Below are positions 12,480 to 22,620 of a DNA stretch of 64,000 bases, one piece after another. The DNA lies in contig MU001493.1 in assembly GCA_010093485.1 (NCBI GenBank), positions 591,599-655,598 on the forward strand. The letters run 5' to 3'. The first letter of the stretch is position 1. Each line of letters starts with the position of its first letter. A program made the translations under genes and the position numbers. The stretch is from Karstenula rhodostoma CBS 690.94 (Eukaryota > Ascomycota > Dothideomycetes > Pleosporales > Didymosphaeriaceae). The notes below the pieces were generated by a model. The model was given only the letters and a program-made list of their open reading frames with translations, was not told the DNA's origin and did not search any database.

Positions 12480-13057
12480 ACAGCTGAAATTATTCGCCAA
12501 GATCCTTTGGAGCCCGGCGTTCCAAGTTACATAGTACAGCTAGGCTCTTTCCGAATCCTGGGCACCAAGGCTCCGGATATTCGACTTATCGACTATGGCG
12601 AAGCATTCACAAACGACGCCAGACCTATGAGCCTCCACACGCCACTGGCATTGCGTGCTCCAGAAGTCATCTTTGGGGATGATCTGTTGACCTGTGGAGC
12701 GCGGGATGTACCGTACGTTTAGAGCACTGTGAATTGCCCGATGTGTTGTTGGGTAGCACCAGATCTTTGAGCTCCCTACAGGACAATCTCCTTTTGATAC
12801 GATAAAGCTCACGAAATACATACAAATCAACCATATGGTTGAAGAGATCGGACCACTGCCGGGCCTATGTGCGCCGAAATAGCAGAGGGGAGGATTCTAA
12901 CGGCGATGATGAAAAGTATCCGCTCGAAGAATGGTTGGCAAAGTTATACTTTTGCGAGGGGAAGGAGGCGGAGCTTGCCCGAGAGCAATTAGGAATGTGG
13001 GCAAAGATGATTGGGTCGTTGATGAGGTTCGAGCCTGCCGAGAGTTCCGGCTGCTGA
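12480..13057 (+). pseudogene. Remnant of an SRPK-type protein kinase
   Basis: Three blocks of kinase C-lobe are readable in different frames. Block one (about 12555-12690) has IRLIDYGEAF, a DFG variant, then LHTPLALRAPEVIFGD, the activation-segment APE region typical of SRPK-like kinases. Block two (about 12760-12880) has IFELPTGQSPFD and NHMVEEIGPLPG and ends in a TAG. Block three (about 12925-13057) has YPLEEWLAKLYF and WAKMIGSLMRFEPAE, the end of the domain. Stops and frame changes separate them: the expected D-W-S-G segment after GDDLLTCGA is replaced by RDVPYV and a stop. The N-lobe and HRD catalytic loop are absent. A multi-exon gene is less likely because clean splice pairs joining the blocks were not found. 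Confidence 0.6.
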
Positions 13058-13572
13058 AGCAATGAGTATATCTGAGAATTCGAACCGGAATATGTTTATG
13101 GAGACCTTATGTTGCGCTGGATGTAGTATGGTTTAGTAACATGAATAAGAGCTATTGTGTTGAACCTCGATAGCAAGAATATGTATTCATCTTTCCCCTA
13201 ATAAATATGTCCGGGTCATCGTGTTCTTACGAATAAAAAAAATCGCGTCAATTCTAAGAGTGTTCAATTTTGAGCCCATGGAACCACAAGAGTCCCGGGA
13301 AGGAACTGAAGAACAAATCGAATAACGATGCGCACGTACGATTTCGAAACACAAGCTTGGAAAAGGACAAGTCTGCTTCTGTGCTTCTTGTCAGTGTACG
13401 GGTAAATCAATAAGCAAATACACAGTGGAGCTCCATCGTGGAGCTCCCCGTTCACGTTCACCAGTGTCCACGCCACGCGAGATAGCGCCTGCAGGGAAAG
13501 CTATGACCACATCCCATCATTGCATCATCGATCAACACCCTCCGCCTCCACAAACACCACACGCCAACGACA
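13058..13572. other. Intergenic, promoter side of PPT1
   Basis: No gene or repeat seen. A short palindromic GTGGAGCTCCATCGTGGAGCTCC repeat lies at 13424-13446, upstream of the thioesterase gene. Confidence 0.4.
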
Positions 13573-14547
13573 ATGCTGCACCTCCTCCCGCTCTCGACGC
13601 TCCTCCTCCTCCGCGCCGTCCTCGCGACCCCGACACCCTCTTCCCAGCCCCTCCCCCTCCTCATCTGGCACGGCCTCGGCGACAACTACGCAGCCGACGG
13701 CCTCCACACCGTCGGCGATCTTGCCATCGCCACCAACCCGGGCACCTTCGTGTACTACATCCGTCTCGACGAGTCGCCCGACTCAGACAAAACCGCCACC
13801 TTCTTCGGCAACCTCACAGAGCAGATCGCACAGGTCTGCGACGACCTAGCGAACCACCCGATCCTCTCCACCGCGCCGGGCGTCAATGCGCTGGGCTTCT
13901 CGCAAGGCGGGCAGTTCCTGCGCGGCTTCGTGGAAAGATGCAATGTCCCACCCGTGAAGAACCTCGTTACCTTTGGCAGCCAGCATAACGGGATATCCAA
14001 ATACCAGATCTGCGGCGCGTCCGACTGGCTGTGCAAGACGTACATCGGGCTGTTGAAGGCGAATACGTGGGGCGCGTGGGTGCAGTCGCATCTCGTGCCT
14101 GCGCAGTACTTCCGCGCCACGAACGACTCGACTGGGGAGCCTACTTCCGACTACCTGGACTATTCAAATTTCCTCGCGGATGTGAATAACGAGCGGGAGG
14201 TCAAGAATGCGACGTACAAGGAGAATTTGGCGGGGTTGGACAAGTTCGTGATGTATGTGTTTGAGGAGGATACGACGGTTATTCCGAAGGAGAGCGGGTG
14301 GTTTGCGCATGTCAATGCGAGTAGTGGGGAGGTTACTGGGTTGAGGGATCGCAAGATATATAAGGAGGATTGGATTGGGCTGAGGGAGCTGGATGAGAAG
14401 GGGGGACTGGAGTTCAAGACGACGGAGGGCGGGCACATGCAGTTGAGCGATGAGGTGCTGACGGAGGTGTTTGAGGGGTATTTTTCGCCGGCGAACGGCA
14501 GCTGGGAGGGTCCTAAGGGCCAGGCGCATGAGCAGGTGGAGTTGTAG
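13573..14547 (+). CDS. PPT1: Palmitoyl-protein thioesterase 1
   Basis: Single exon, 324 residues, near the usual family length. A signal peptide (MLHLLPLSTLLLLRAVLA) sends it to the secretory pathway and, as in relatives, to the vacuole or lysosome. The alpha/beta-hydrolase fold begins PLPLLIWHGLGDNY. The nucleophile Ser110 is in GFSQGGQFLRG. The other catalytic residues are probably Asp233 (EEDTTVIPKES) and His288 (EGGHMQL), almost the same spacing as in the mammalian enzyme. It removes thioester-linked palmitate from proteins during their breakdown. Possible N-glycosylation sites are present (NLT, NDS, NAT, NAS). It converges with the L1-domain gene, with 248 bp between stops. Confidence 0.95.
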   Translation: MLHLLPLSTLLLLRAVLATPTPSSQPLPLLIWHGLGDNYAADGLHTVGDLAIATNPGTFVYYIRLDESPDSDKTATFFGNLTEQIAQVCDDLANHPILSTAPGVNALGFSQGGQFLRGFVERCNVPPVKNLVTFGSQHNGISKYQICGASDWLCKTYIGLLKANTWGAWVQSHLVPAQYFRATNDSTGEPTSDYLDYSNFLADVNNEREVKNATYKENLAGLDKFVMYVFEEDTTVIPKESGWFAHVNASSGEVTGLRDRKIYKEDWIGLRELDEKGGLEFKTTEGGHMQLSDEVLTEVFEGYFSPANGSWEGPKGQAHEQVEL

Positions 14548-14795
14548 GGCGGGTCTACACAGGCGCCTAGGCTCCCATTTCCTCCTCCTGCACTGCTGTC
14601 GCTGTTGGTTCTGGCGGCCCGCCTTCGCCACGACAGAAGTCTCGTTGCTGTATTGTTAGTTGTAGCCCTTTACTTAACGGATTGGATGGGACTGTAAAAC
14701 AGAAGACGGAGAAAGAATCTGGTATTCATTCGTACATAATCAGCCCGACCTTTTAAGCGCCCAACGCCGCGAACAGGTGATGCGAATGAAGCAAA

Positions 14796-16027
14796 CTAGC
14801 CCGCAATCAACGGCGTCTGTACCGACGACAGCGCCTCCTGCTTGAGCTTGCTCCGCTTGTCCTTGCTTATCGAGCGCGCCTTCGCCTGCTCAGGATCCTT
14901 CTTGCTCTTCTTCGCCTTCCTGCGCTCCCGCTTCTCCTCGAGCTCCTCGTCGTCGAGCATCTCCTCCTCCCACTCCTCCCACTTCTTCCGCTTCTCGCCC
15001 TTCTTGCTGTCGTCGGTAATTACGCGCGTAGGCTCCGCATCCAGAACCTTGTCGTCGCCCACCCACATCTCCTCATGCACCCAGATCGGGAGCGCCTTGG
15101 TCGTCGGGCCCTTGATGTACAGCCCGCGCACATTCCGCCACTTGTGCTCAATGTGCTTCTCGACCACCGCCCCGACCACCGCCTCGATGTTCTCCTTGAG
15201 CTGCGCCGGCGTCATCGACAGCTTGCCGACCTTGATCGACGTGTTCGTCGACGCGCTCATGCTGACATACGTCGCGCTGAGCGCCGCTTCAATCTCCTTG
15301 GCCACGCCCGCAGCGGTACCCACCACGTTCTCCTGCTTCTTCTTATCATCTTTCTTGCTCTTGTCGACGAAAGCGCCGGCGGTGAGCCTGACGGGGATCG
15401 GGCGCTTCGACTTGGTGCCGTAGAAGGTCTTGCCGAGGGCCTCTGCGACGATCTTGGTCACGCGGTCGTCGACGAGGAAGACGTCGTATTCGGCGAGGAG
15501 CTGGCGCTTGGTCTCGAACGACTTCCACTTCTTCTTGAGCTTGTCAACGCCGATGACGCGGGCGACCTTTGTGCGGAGCGCCGCGGGGAATTCCGACGAT
15601 TCGTAAATGAGGTCCTTGTACGCGCGCTGCGGGTCTTTGGTGAAGATGCATATCCGGACGTCGCTGCCAATTATGGGGTGGGGGAGGGGACTGTGGTATG
15701 TCAGCAGTCAGTCCAAGTGATATTTTCGTCGCAAACGTACAGTTTTGCGGGCTTCAAGCGGCTGGTGTCGTGGACCTGCTCCTTGGTTGTGACAGTAAGG
15801 AAGATGGCCTGGTCTTGGTCTGCGGCATCGTCTTCGTCGGCGGCGAGGTTCTTCTTGTCGGCCTTCTCCTCCTTTTCTTGCGCATGCTTCTTCATGTGCG
15901 TGATCAGTCCTTTCGCAGCCCGTTCAACTTGCGCGGGATCCAGCTGGTACGGCGACCCGGATTTCTTCGTGGCGAGCGCATTCTCCTTCTTCGGCGCAGC
16001 TTTCGCGACTGACTTTGATTTCGCCAT
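14796..16027 (-). CDS. Ribosomal L1-domain ribosome biogenesis protein (UTP30/CIC1 type)
   Basis: Two exons, 15741-16027 and 14796-15690, give 393 residues. The 49-bp intron (15691-15740) joins SRLKPAKL to PLPHPIIG. The N-terminus is basic. The L1-fold domain covers about residues 30-290, with IFLTVTTKEQV, DVRICIFTKDPQRAYKDL, FLVDDRVTKIV and an AEALGKTFYGTKSKRPIPV segment typical of the family. The tail is strongly charged (KKWEEWEEEMLDDEELEE, then KAKKSKKDPEQ), as in nucleolar assembly factors. Yeast relatives Utp30 and Cic1 act in 40S and 60S precursor assembly; which one this matches is not decided. The start MAKSKS at 16027 is the first ATG; the frame continues upstream only to a non-ATG codon. 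Confidence 0.88.
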
Positions 16028-17669
16028 GTTCGTGGGGTGTAGGTTAGGCCGGCGAGTTGTGGGCTGTATCAAGTGTGAAAAGGCGGTTTCCAAAAATTCT
16101 GGACTAGCGCGCTAACTTAGCTTAGTCGGTCACAAAGCGGGGCTAATCCTAGAGTGCTGCAGTGCGGGCTCCCGAACCGATGGACATCTTCGAATCACCG
16201 AGCATATCGAAAAGACACGCATCCTTCCCGTGCATCCTGTTGCTCCGGTACTTGGTGATATGCAGACGAAGCCACTGTCCGAATCCGTGGCGCTGTTGGT
16301 AGGACTCATGAAAAGCGCCACACGTTGGCCGAGATGCTGCGCTTGGCCATGCCTTGAGGGCATAGGGTTGTGTATTCGGCCCTCTGGAGGATCCTGCACA
16401 AGGACTTCCATGCCGACCCAGTGGAATTGGGAGAGATGGACGGGGAACAGGATCCGCTTTACCTCGGCCATGAGATTTGTGAGTAGCCAGCCGGCTACAG
16501 GCATCACCCCCCACAGTCTTGCTCTCTCCATCAGCCCCTTGGCGGTCTTGGTCTAATCCTCGGGAGACCTTGTAGCCGGAATTCCCAATGGTAGAACAAG
16601 AGGGTGTCCGCCCAGACGTACACATCATTAAGAGTTTGGCTTTTCTGCATAAGTGATTTAATGATCACTGCATCAGTCATCCATACCCACTGATCAACGT
16701 CCGGAAAGCGACCATAACTTACACCTACACCTGAAGGTGTAGAGCATTCAAGGTGAGGAGGAAATGTTCGCTGCGCGGGTGGCGAAATTTTGGGGAATGA
16801 GACGCTGTAGAGGAAGGAGCCGCCTACCACCCCTAGCGAAGAAAGAATTGTCTCATAGGCTGTGAATGACATCAAGTTAAGCAATTGCAGGTGGCGCGCT
16901 CTCGAGGAAGGTAATTGGGTGCTGAAATATGCCCCTTGTGATTACATTGTGGGCCAGGCTCCAGGAGGGGACTGGACGGGAGTGTACTAGAAGTTCTCCG
17001 TCACATGGCCTAGTACGCCGACGGTATGAACATGAAGGTAGCGAAGGGCGGTCGAAATAGCCCCGAACATCATCAGTCATGCTGTCCGAACCCTCCTTTC
17101 GGCTGCCTCCAAGCTCGGCTCCCTCAGCACGATTCAAAAGTGCAGCCGCTTTCAATAGTTTGAGGATTACATACACAGACAAGTAGTACGAATCATGTTG
17201 CCATGACTACTGCAATTGTTGCATGCTCGTAGGCATCCACCGCACAATGACTGGATTAGAATATGTTACCTGCATTTCATGTTCAGTAGCAAATGAAACA
17301 CAGCATTACAGACGCTTCGGATAACTTGTTGTTCACCTTGGGTCAAGGGGAGTTTCCACTGCATAAAGTCGAACCTTCATAGCCTTCACTAAATCTACCT
17401 ACTAGATATATCTATATTCCTCGCATATCCACATCAAACAGGACTCGTGGCTCAAAGGTACAACGCTAACGAAATGGTTTGAAATCCTAGCAATTCTGGG
17501 TGGAAGCTGCGGCTGAAACCCAAGGTATGCTGCTCTTGGTGTTTTCTTCACGTTGTTAGTGGTGTTGATAGAGTCCTGACTAGGGCTTACTGTTTTCAAG
17601 TTAGAGTCTAGGGTTTGATGTCCTATCAGTCGAATGTTCTTTTATTTTGTTTTTTATCTTCTATGATTT

Positions 17670-17721
17670 TCTGATTGTTGACACAAACCACAAAGTGGTG
17701 TCCCGTGGAATGATAGACAAA
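17670..17721 (+). repeat. Dispersed repeat, copy A (left arm of an inverted pair)
   Basis: The segment with core GATTGTTGACACAAACCACA reappears inverted at 17838-17889 and in direct orientation at about 45253-45304, with scattered substitutions. Translated, all copies can read LIVDTN(H/Y)KV.SR..ID, so they may be fragments of a decayed gene or element. Confidence 0.65.
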
Positions 17722-17837
17722 GTATAGCCTGCGACACTGCCTAGTACCAACACAAGATAAAGCATTGTAAGTGGGTATGGATTTTCTATTCTAGTCTGTC
17801 TCAGCAGGAGGCACATGAGATCATAGCAGTCCATATT

Positions 17838-17889
17838 TTTGTCGATCACTTTACGGGAACCTACTTTGTAGTTCGTGTCAACAATCAGA
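17838..17889 (-). repeat. Dispersed repeat, copy B (right arm of the inverted pair)
   Basis: On the minus strand it reads GATTGTTGACACGAACTACA and on through TCCCGTAAAGTGATCGAC. It faces copy A across about 115 bp. Flanking it, AGATCATAGCAG occurs twice in direct orientation (about 17818 and 17899). Confidence 0.65.
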
Positions 17890-18093
17890 CAACCATAAGA
17901 TCATAGCAGCCTTTCCCCTTCTTCTTCTACCGTAGATCAAACGAAGAGAATAGCTGCTAGTATAGTGAAATAGATACTAATAGTAATAGACAAGCTGCTT
18001 TGTTGTATTATAGAGCTGCAGTGTGTAAACTTGAGACATGTGGGAATGTACGTCTGTTGTGTTCCAGGGTCCTAACCTAATCAGGTATGGCTT

Positions 18094-18542
18094 GACGCGA
18101 CCCGCATCTTCCTCGTGATCACGCTGCTTCAGCGCATCCTACCTTCGGCCCGCCCGGTCGCCCCCGAGGCCCTATCGTGCTCCATCTACTCCCACGACGC
18201 GACATTAGGACGTTCGAGCATATTGCGCGTATTTATTCTTTTTGTTCTTTCATTCCCGACTTGTCAAGCGGCGATCATCCGCCAGCCTCTCGCGATCGCG
18301 ACGCGACTAGGTCCGGGCACGCTCATTACGGCATTGCACGTCCCCAAGTCGCCAGGCGAACATCCGCCCCCCGCAATCATCAAGGTGCCTATTACTACGA
18401 CAACAACCTTCGGATCTAGTACCTCTAGCACGGCGACTGATCTTTGCGCACGTTTTGGAACACGGTTGACTGGATGCTGAACGGAGGGGCTTACCCCACT
18501 ACGAAGTGAGCCATTGTACGCTTAGCGACTGAGAGACGCGAC
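18094..18542. promoter_or_regulatory. Four GACGCGAC elements upstream of the Whi5-like gene
   Basis: The exact 8-mer GACGCGAC occurs at 18094-18101, 18196-18203, 18300-18307 and 18535-18542, all in one orientation and spaced about 100, 100 and 235 bp. The ACGCG core matches MluI cell-cycle box sites for MBF. The 121-codon frame that crosses this stretch is not called as a gene. Confidence 0.5.
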
Positions 18543-18581
18543 TCACGCATTGTTATTGCCACAGAAGACCCCAACGCCACG

Positions 18582-19985
18582 ATGACGGCGCCTATGCCCT
18601 CGTTGTATCAACGCGAGCTGCCCGATTCGCAAGAGTCTTACATCTCCGCAGCGTCGAGCACTTTCTCCGCGCCTCGATTGCCTTCGGCCTCGAGCAACCT
18701 CTCAACATCAACTGCTGAAGACACTGAGATTACATCTCCGCCTCTGTCCAAGACTTCGTCGGCCCAGAAGACGCCTATAGCGCATGCGATTCCTCCATCA
18801 CCGAATCGATCTCGCGGGCCAGACACGCTACGGATTGATGCCGCGAACGCGCCGCGAACTGGTGACACAGCAGCAAGTCCCATGCCGCTGGATTCCCCGG
18901 CAATGCAGGGTCTAAAGAGAGCAGCCGACGGATCAGTAAAGGGTTCTGACACAGTAAATGAGTCTCATGCAGTACCCAGCATGGGTCATAAACGCAACAG
19001 AAGCATGGAAGCCGGCTCGAGCGGTCGCATCGGTCAGGTACGCGAGAATTTTCCAACATTGGGCGAAAGTCTGGATACAGATGATGTCCATTATGCGCAC
19101 GTGCATCGTGTCCACACATTTCCGAAGACATTTAGACCAGTCGCGACTGACTGTCATTATAGTTATCGGCACAACTCAAAACGCGTCTTTCGTATGCGAT
19201 GGTCAAAGTACAGAACAATTGGGAGAAACAGTCCCTTGACGAGCTTGAAGAGAGGATTTCGCAGCAGGGGTCACCTAACTCCGTTGCCAATAGAACGCCC
19301 GGATCACGACCGTTTTTCGAATCACCCACAACAGCAGAACGTCACAGAAGGCCCAGCGGTGTTTCTGAAAACTCCGACCACATGATTCTCTCCCCGGGCC
19401 AGAGAACACCACCAGATCATTCCAGATACCATGCATCGATGCCGTCCTGTAGGTTCTGCCACGACATGCCTTTGGTGGATTGCATGCTAACGATCAGCAG
19501 CACTTTGGCGACCAGGAACCAAGCCCACCCTGAATGCTGCAGTCAGCCTCATTTCCGTCACTGGCTCAAACACCGGTCTCGTGCTTGGTCCAGCACCAGA
19601 GTTTGAATCTCGAAGAAAGCGTCGCTCGAGTGCTTCTCTTCATCCTCCACCTCTGCTCGGCTCGTCTCAGCGAAAACACTTCAGTGACCTAGGTGCCGGT
19701 CCCCGAACACCGGCGACGCCACGGCCAGGGATTTTGCGCATGCCCAGTCAACAGGCAGAGAAAGACGCCGTAGATACCCTTCTCTTCATGAGCAGTCCCA
19801 ACAACTCCGGTCGTTTACCGCATACAAGTGCAGATGCCCCAGCCCAGAGGCATGACTTCGCGCCTCCGCAGCGACGAGTCATGTTTGAGAAATTTCCATC
19901 GACCGAGAGGGCAGCTGGTCACCTGCATAATTCAGCACCGAGCAGCCAGTCGGCGGCGTATTACCGTGCTGAACCTTCCCGGTAA
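18582..19985 (+). CDS. Whi5/Nrm1-type G1/S transcriptional repressor
   Basis: Three exons, 18582-19037, 19163-19448 and 19501-19985, give 408 residues. The only folded signature is LSAQLKTRLSYAMVKVQNNW followed by EKQSLDELE at about residues 153-185. This is the short motif by which Whi5/Srl3/Nrm1-family repressors bind SBF or MBF. It sits right after the first splice junction. The rest is disordered and rich in SP/TP sites (for example SPPLSK, PPSPNR, LSPGQRTP, RTPATP), suited to CDK inactivation. The first intron is 125 nt, longer than the others here. The second, 52 nt, has a TGCTAAC branch point. The start has no upstream in-frame ATG in the exon. Confidence 0.82.
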
Positions 19986-21129
19986 TGACTTCTGACCATA
20001 GCGAATGGCCTGCGTGTGTGCCTTTCGATGCGGTGGCGAGAAAACCCGGGGTACTATATTCCATTCTTGGGTGCGCATAGCTACCAGGGATACTATAGGC
20101 CCTGGGATACCGCACTGTAGGACGTCCACACTCGTGACTCGATTGCTCGGGACCATCGTCGTCGTTGAAAGAAACATTCCTTTTTAGCCCGTCCCAATCT
20201 AAAAAAGAACGAATGCATTGCATAGTCGGCGTTGCGTTGATACCCACATCATCTGGTTTGAAACAGATCTGACAGCACCAAGAATGGAGGACATTATTTT
20301 TATAGAGGGAGAATTGAGGAGCGGCTTTGAAGCGCAACCAGGGGGCCATCTGATATTTTTACGGTGGCTCGCCATGATTTTACGACTATTGCTATGGAAC
20401 CGAATTGGATTGGCTTGATCTGGTTTTTGGGGTTGAGGAGTGCATGTGGAGAGTTTGTTGCGCAGATGTCGGAGACGGCATGGAGAGCCCACAGATCGGA
20501 TGAGCCTCATTCCCGGTGTTCGACGGTCGTTTTCTATATGCCAATTGCCAGCCGCGGACTTGTGGGGGGACGGAAGAGACGCGAAGCCTGACCTCAACGG
20601 GCGTCTGGTGGAGGCGTAATTCGTTCTGGAATATGTTGCCAGTGACAGGTTGACTTCAGACACTATCTTGAGTTGAATTGTTATATAGCGACAACCTCTT
20701 GCCTCGGTCATTATCGTCGCTTATCATATGTCCACAAGGCATCGCGGTGGTGGGTGGCCTCATGCAGTTACTTGCCGACCGAGTTTATCCTACGTCTCTT
20801 GATTTATGTCTGTGGGCATTGTTCCTTCGTGTATTCCCAGTATATTAACGATCTCTGCATTCAATCCAAAGAATGCCTGTACTGCAATGGCATCTCATCT
20901 GCACATATTAATTTAGTACAACACGCGCGTTTCTGCGCGGTAACAGGTGCTGTTGCCGCCGTCTCGGCTTGATCGTCGTTTCGCAAGCCGATGTCACGCA
21001 CCCACGCTGAATTACATCTACTCCATACACATACACCTGGAAGAGTAAACGCTGGTCCTGTCCCACGTCACTTCTCAATTGTGTTCTATCCGGGCTCCAC
21101 TACCCAGCCAAAGGACAGAAGCGGGCAGC
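19986..21129. other. Gene-poor stretch
   Basis: 3' side of the Whi5-like gene and sequence leading to the P450 remnant. No gene, RNA or clear repeat recognised. Confidence 0.4.
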
Positions 21130-22620
21130 ATGGGACTCGCGGCCACACTTGCCCTCGGTACCTTTGGTCGTCTTAGCGCATATGCAATCCAGAGATTGCT
21201 GCAAAGAGACTGCAATGCACGACCTCCAGGGCCCAAAGGCTGGACTACGATCGGCAATGCTAATGACACGGCTAAAGCCGGTGTTATGGAATACTACTAT
21301 TGGTTGGAACGCAAGGATGTGTACGGTGCGTGTACATGCAGCCCTACCAGTATCAGGTAACCCGGATCCTGACCACGTGATGCTACAGGCCTAATATGCT
21401 CCGTACCTGTATTCAGCCAAACTATAAATATCCTCAACGACCCAAAGATCACTCGCCTTCGAGCTCATTCACGATCCATCAAACATCCATTCAGGGTACC
21501 CCCACTAACATTTCAGCTGCGATGTGGTCAGATGAAAGCATTCGACTATCATGTGCAAGTACGTATACGGCGAAGAATTGAGGGAAGGATCCGCTGGTTA
21601 AGCTCACGGGGAAGGCGATGTGCACGTTTGCTGAGTCCACGATTCCAGGGAAGTGGGCTGTGGATGTCGTCCCGTTCTGCAAGTCGCCGGTCACTACTGC
21701 CATTCAACTCCTACCTCGTCGTTATGTGATCGGAATATAGCTTCAGAAGAATGTCCTGGAGTAGCTTCCACGCAACTGTTAGCTTTGGAGGATGGCTAGC
21801 TACCAAATGGCAGTGAAATACCCCCCTAAGAGATTCCCTGATACCGCGTATCAGAAAACTGGCTGCGAAATGCACAAGATCCCATCTAACTGCGTTAAAA
21901 ACTATATGCCTTTGTAGAATAGCAGATGCGCGAAGGATGTGTAGGTCTTCGAAACCATAGGAGCGGATGAGCGCATAGAGCGTATCCACAAGTAGGCGGC
22001 GCAGTTTATGTTTGCAGCTGGCGCTGATACCGCAAGTTCCGCACCGCTGGCACCCTGTCGTCCCCGTGGGGTTCCCGCATATGAACGCGCTCAGGAAATG
22101 TGCAACGGGTACAGTCTTCCACAGGGCGCGATGCTGTTGCCTCACACGGGGTAAGTGTTTACCCAGTCTACTGCGAGTTGCGCCACCTCACCCTACTGTC
22201 TTGCTCTGATGATCCCGCACGCTCGATGGAGATGCACGCAAGGCACCCCCTGCAGTCTCCCACTCACAACACCCTGGTGGCTCACCTATGGCGTCTCAGT
22301 CTACGCCTCCCCGCCACCTTCAACGCCTCTCCGCCACCTTCAACGCCTCTCCGCCACCTTCAACGCCTCTCCACATCCCTCGAGCCTGACCCCCGCGCCT
22401 TCATCCTTGTCTATGGCCGCCGCATCCGCTATGTCGCCGACAACGTGCTGTTCATCACTACCGTGCAGGCGCTTGCTGTGTTCGACATCAAACCTGCGGA
22501 TGTGCTGCCAGAGGTTGGGTTCCAGCCAGGGGTACTAAGTCACCCGTTGCCGTATGAGTGTTGGGTCGTGCCGAGGAGTGAGACGTCTAATCGACTGGTG
22601 GAGGGGAGCATGGGGAGGTT
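21130..22620 (+). pseudogene. Decayed cytochrome P450
   Basis: P450 blocks run in order along 1.5 kb. At 21130 a membrane anchor is followed by the hinge ARPPGPKGWTTIGNA and YYWLERKDVYG. An intron with intact GT..AG ends (about 21326-21388) joins this to SVPVFSQTINILNDPKI. Next come KYVYGEELREGS, a frame change, then KLTGKAMCTFAES and PGKWAVDVVPF at 21598-21680. At about 22035 there is RWHPVVPVGFPHMNA, a pre-heme region. At about 22385-22585 there is DPRAFILVYGRRIRYVADN then LFITTVQALAVFDI and the C-terminal HPLPYECWVVPRSE. The heme-ligand Cys loop is missing (GRRI runs straight into RYVADN), and the oxygen-binding helix and ExxR motif are not recognisable. A 20-bp triplication interrupts the 3' part. 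It resembles multifunctional P450s of fungal secondary metabolism. Confidence 0.85.
22311..22370 (+). repeat. Three exact 20-bp tandem copies
   Basis: CCGCCACCTTCAACGCCTCT is present three times without gap or mismatch. It lies inside the P450 remnant, before the heme region. Being 20 bp long it shifts the frame with each copy. Confidence 0.95.

Larger units (their letters stand above)
16028..18093. other. Gene-poor, partly AT-rich stretch
   Basis: Two kilobases with no supported gene. The 17.2-18.0 kb part is clearly more AT-rich than its flanks and contains an inverted copy of a ~52-bp sequence (see the repeat entries). Open frames on both strands at 16.1-16.9 kb have no recognisable family. 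Confidence 0.45.

Noticed and set aside
15075..16115. 346-codon frame, + strand
   Set aside because: Antisense to the L1-domain gene, whose protein is clearly conserved; shadow of GC-rich codon bias.
16130..16900. Several 100-160 codon frames on both strands
   Set aside because: None has a recognisable motif; they overlap each other as expected for GC-rich non-coding DNA.
17452..17520. tRNA-like boxes (GTGGCTCAAAGGTA, GGTTTGAAATCC)
   Set aside because: Weak matches to A and B boxes; I cannot draw an acceptor stem or cloverleaf.
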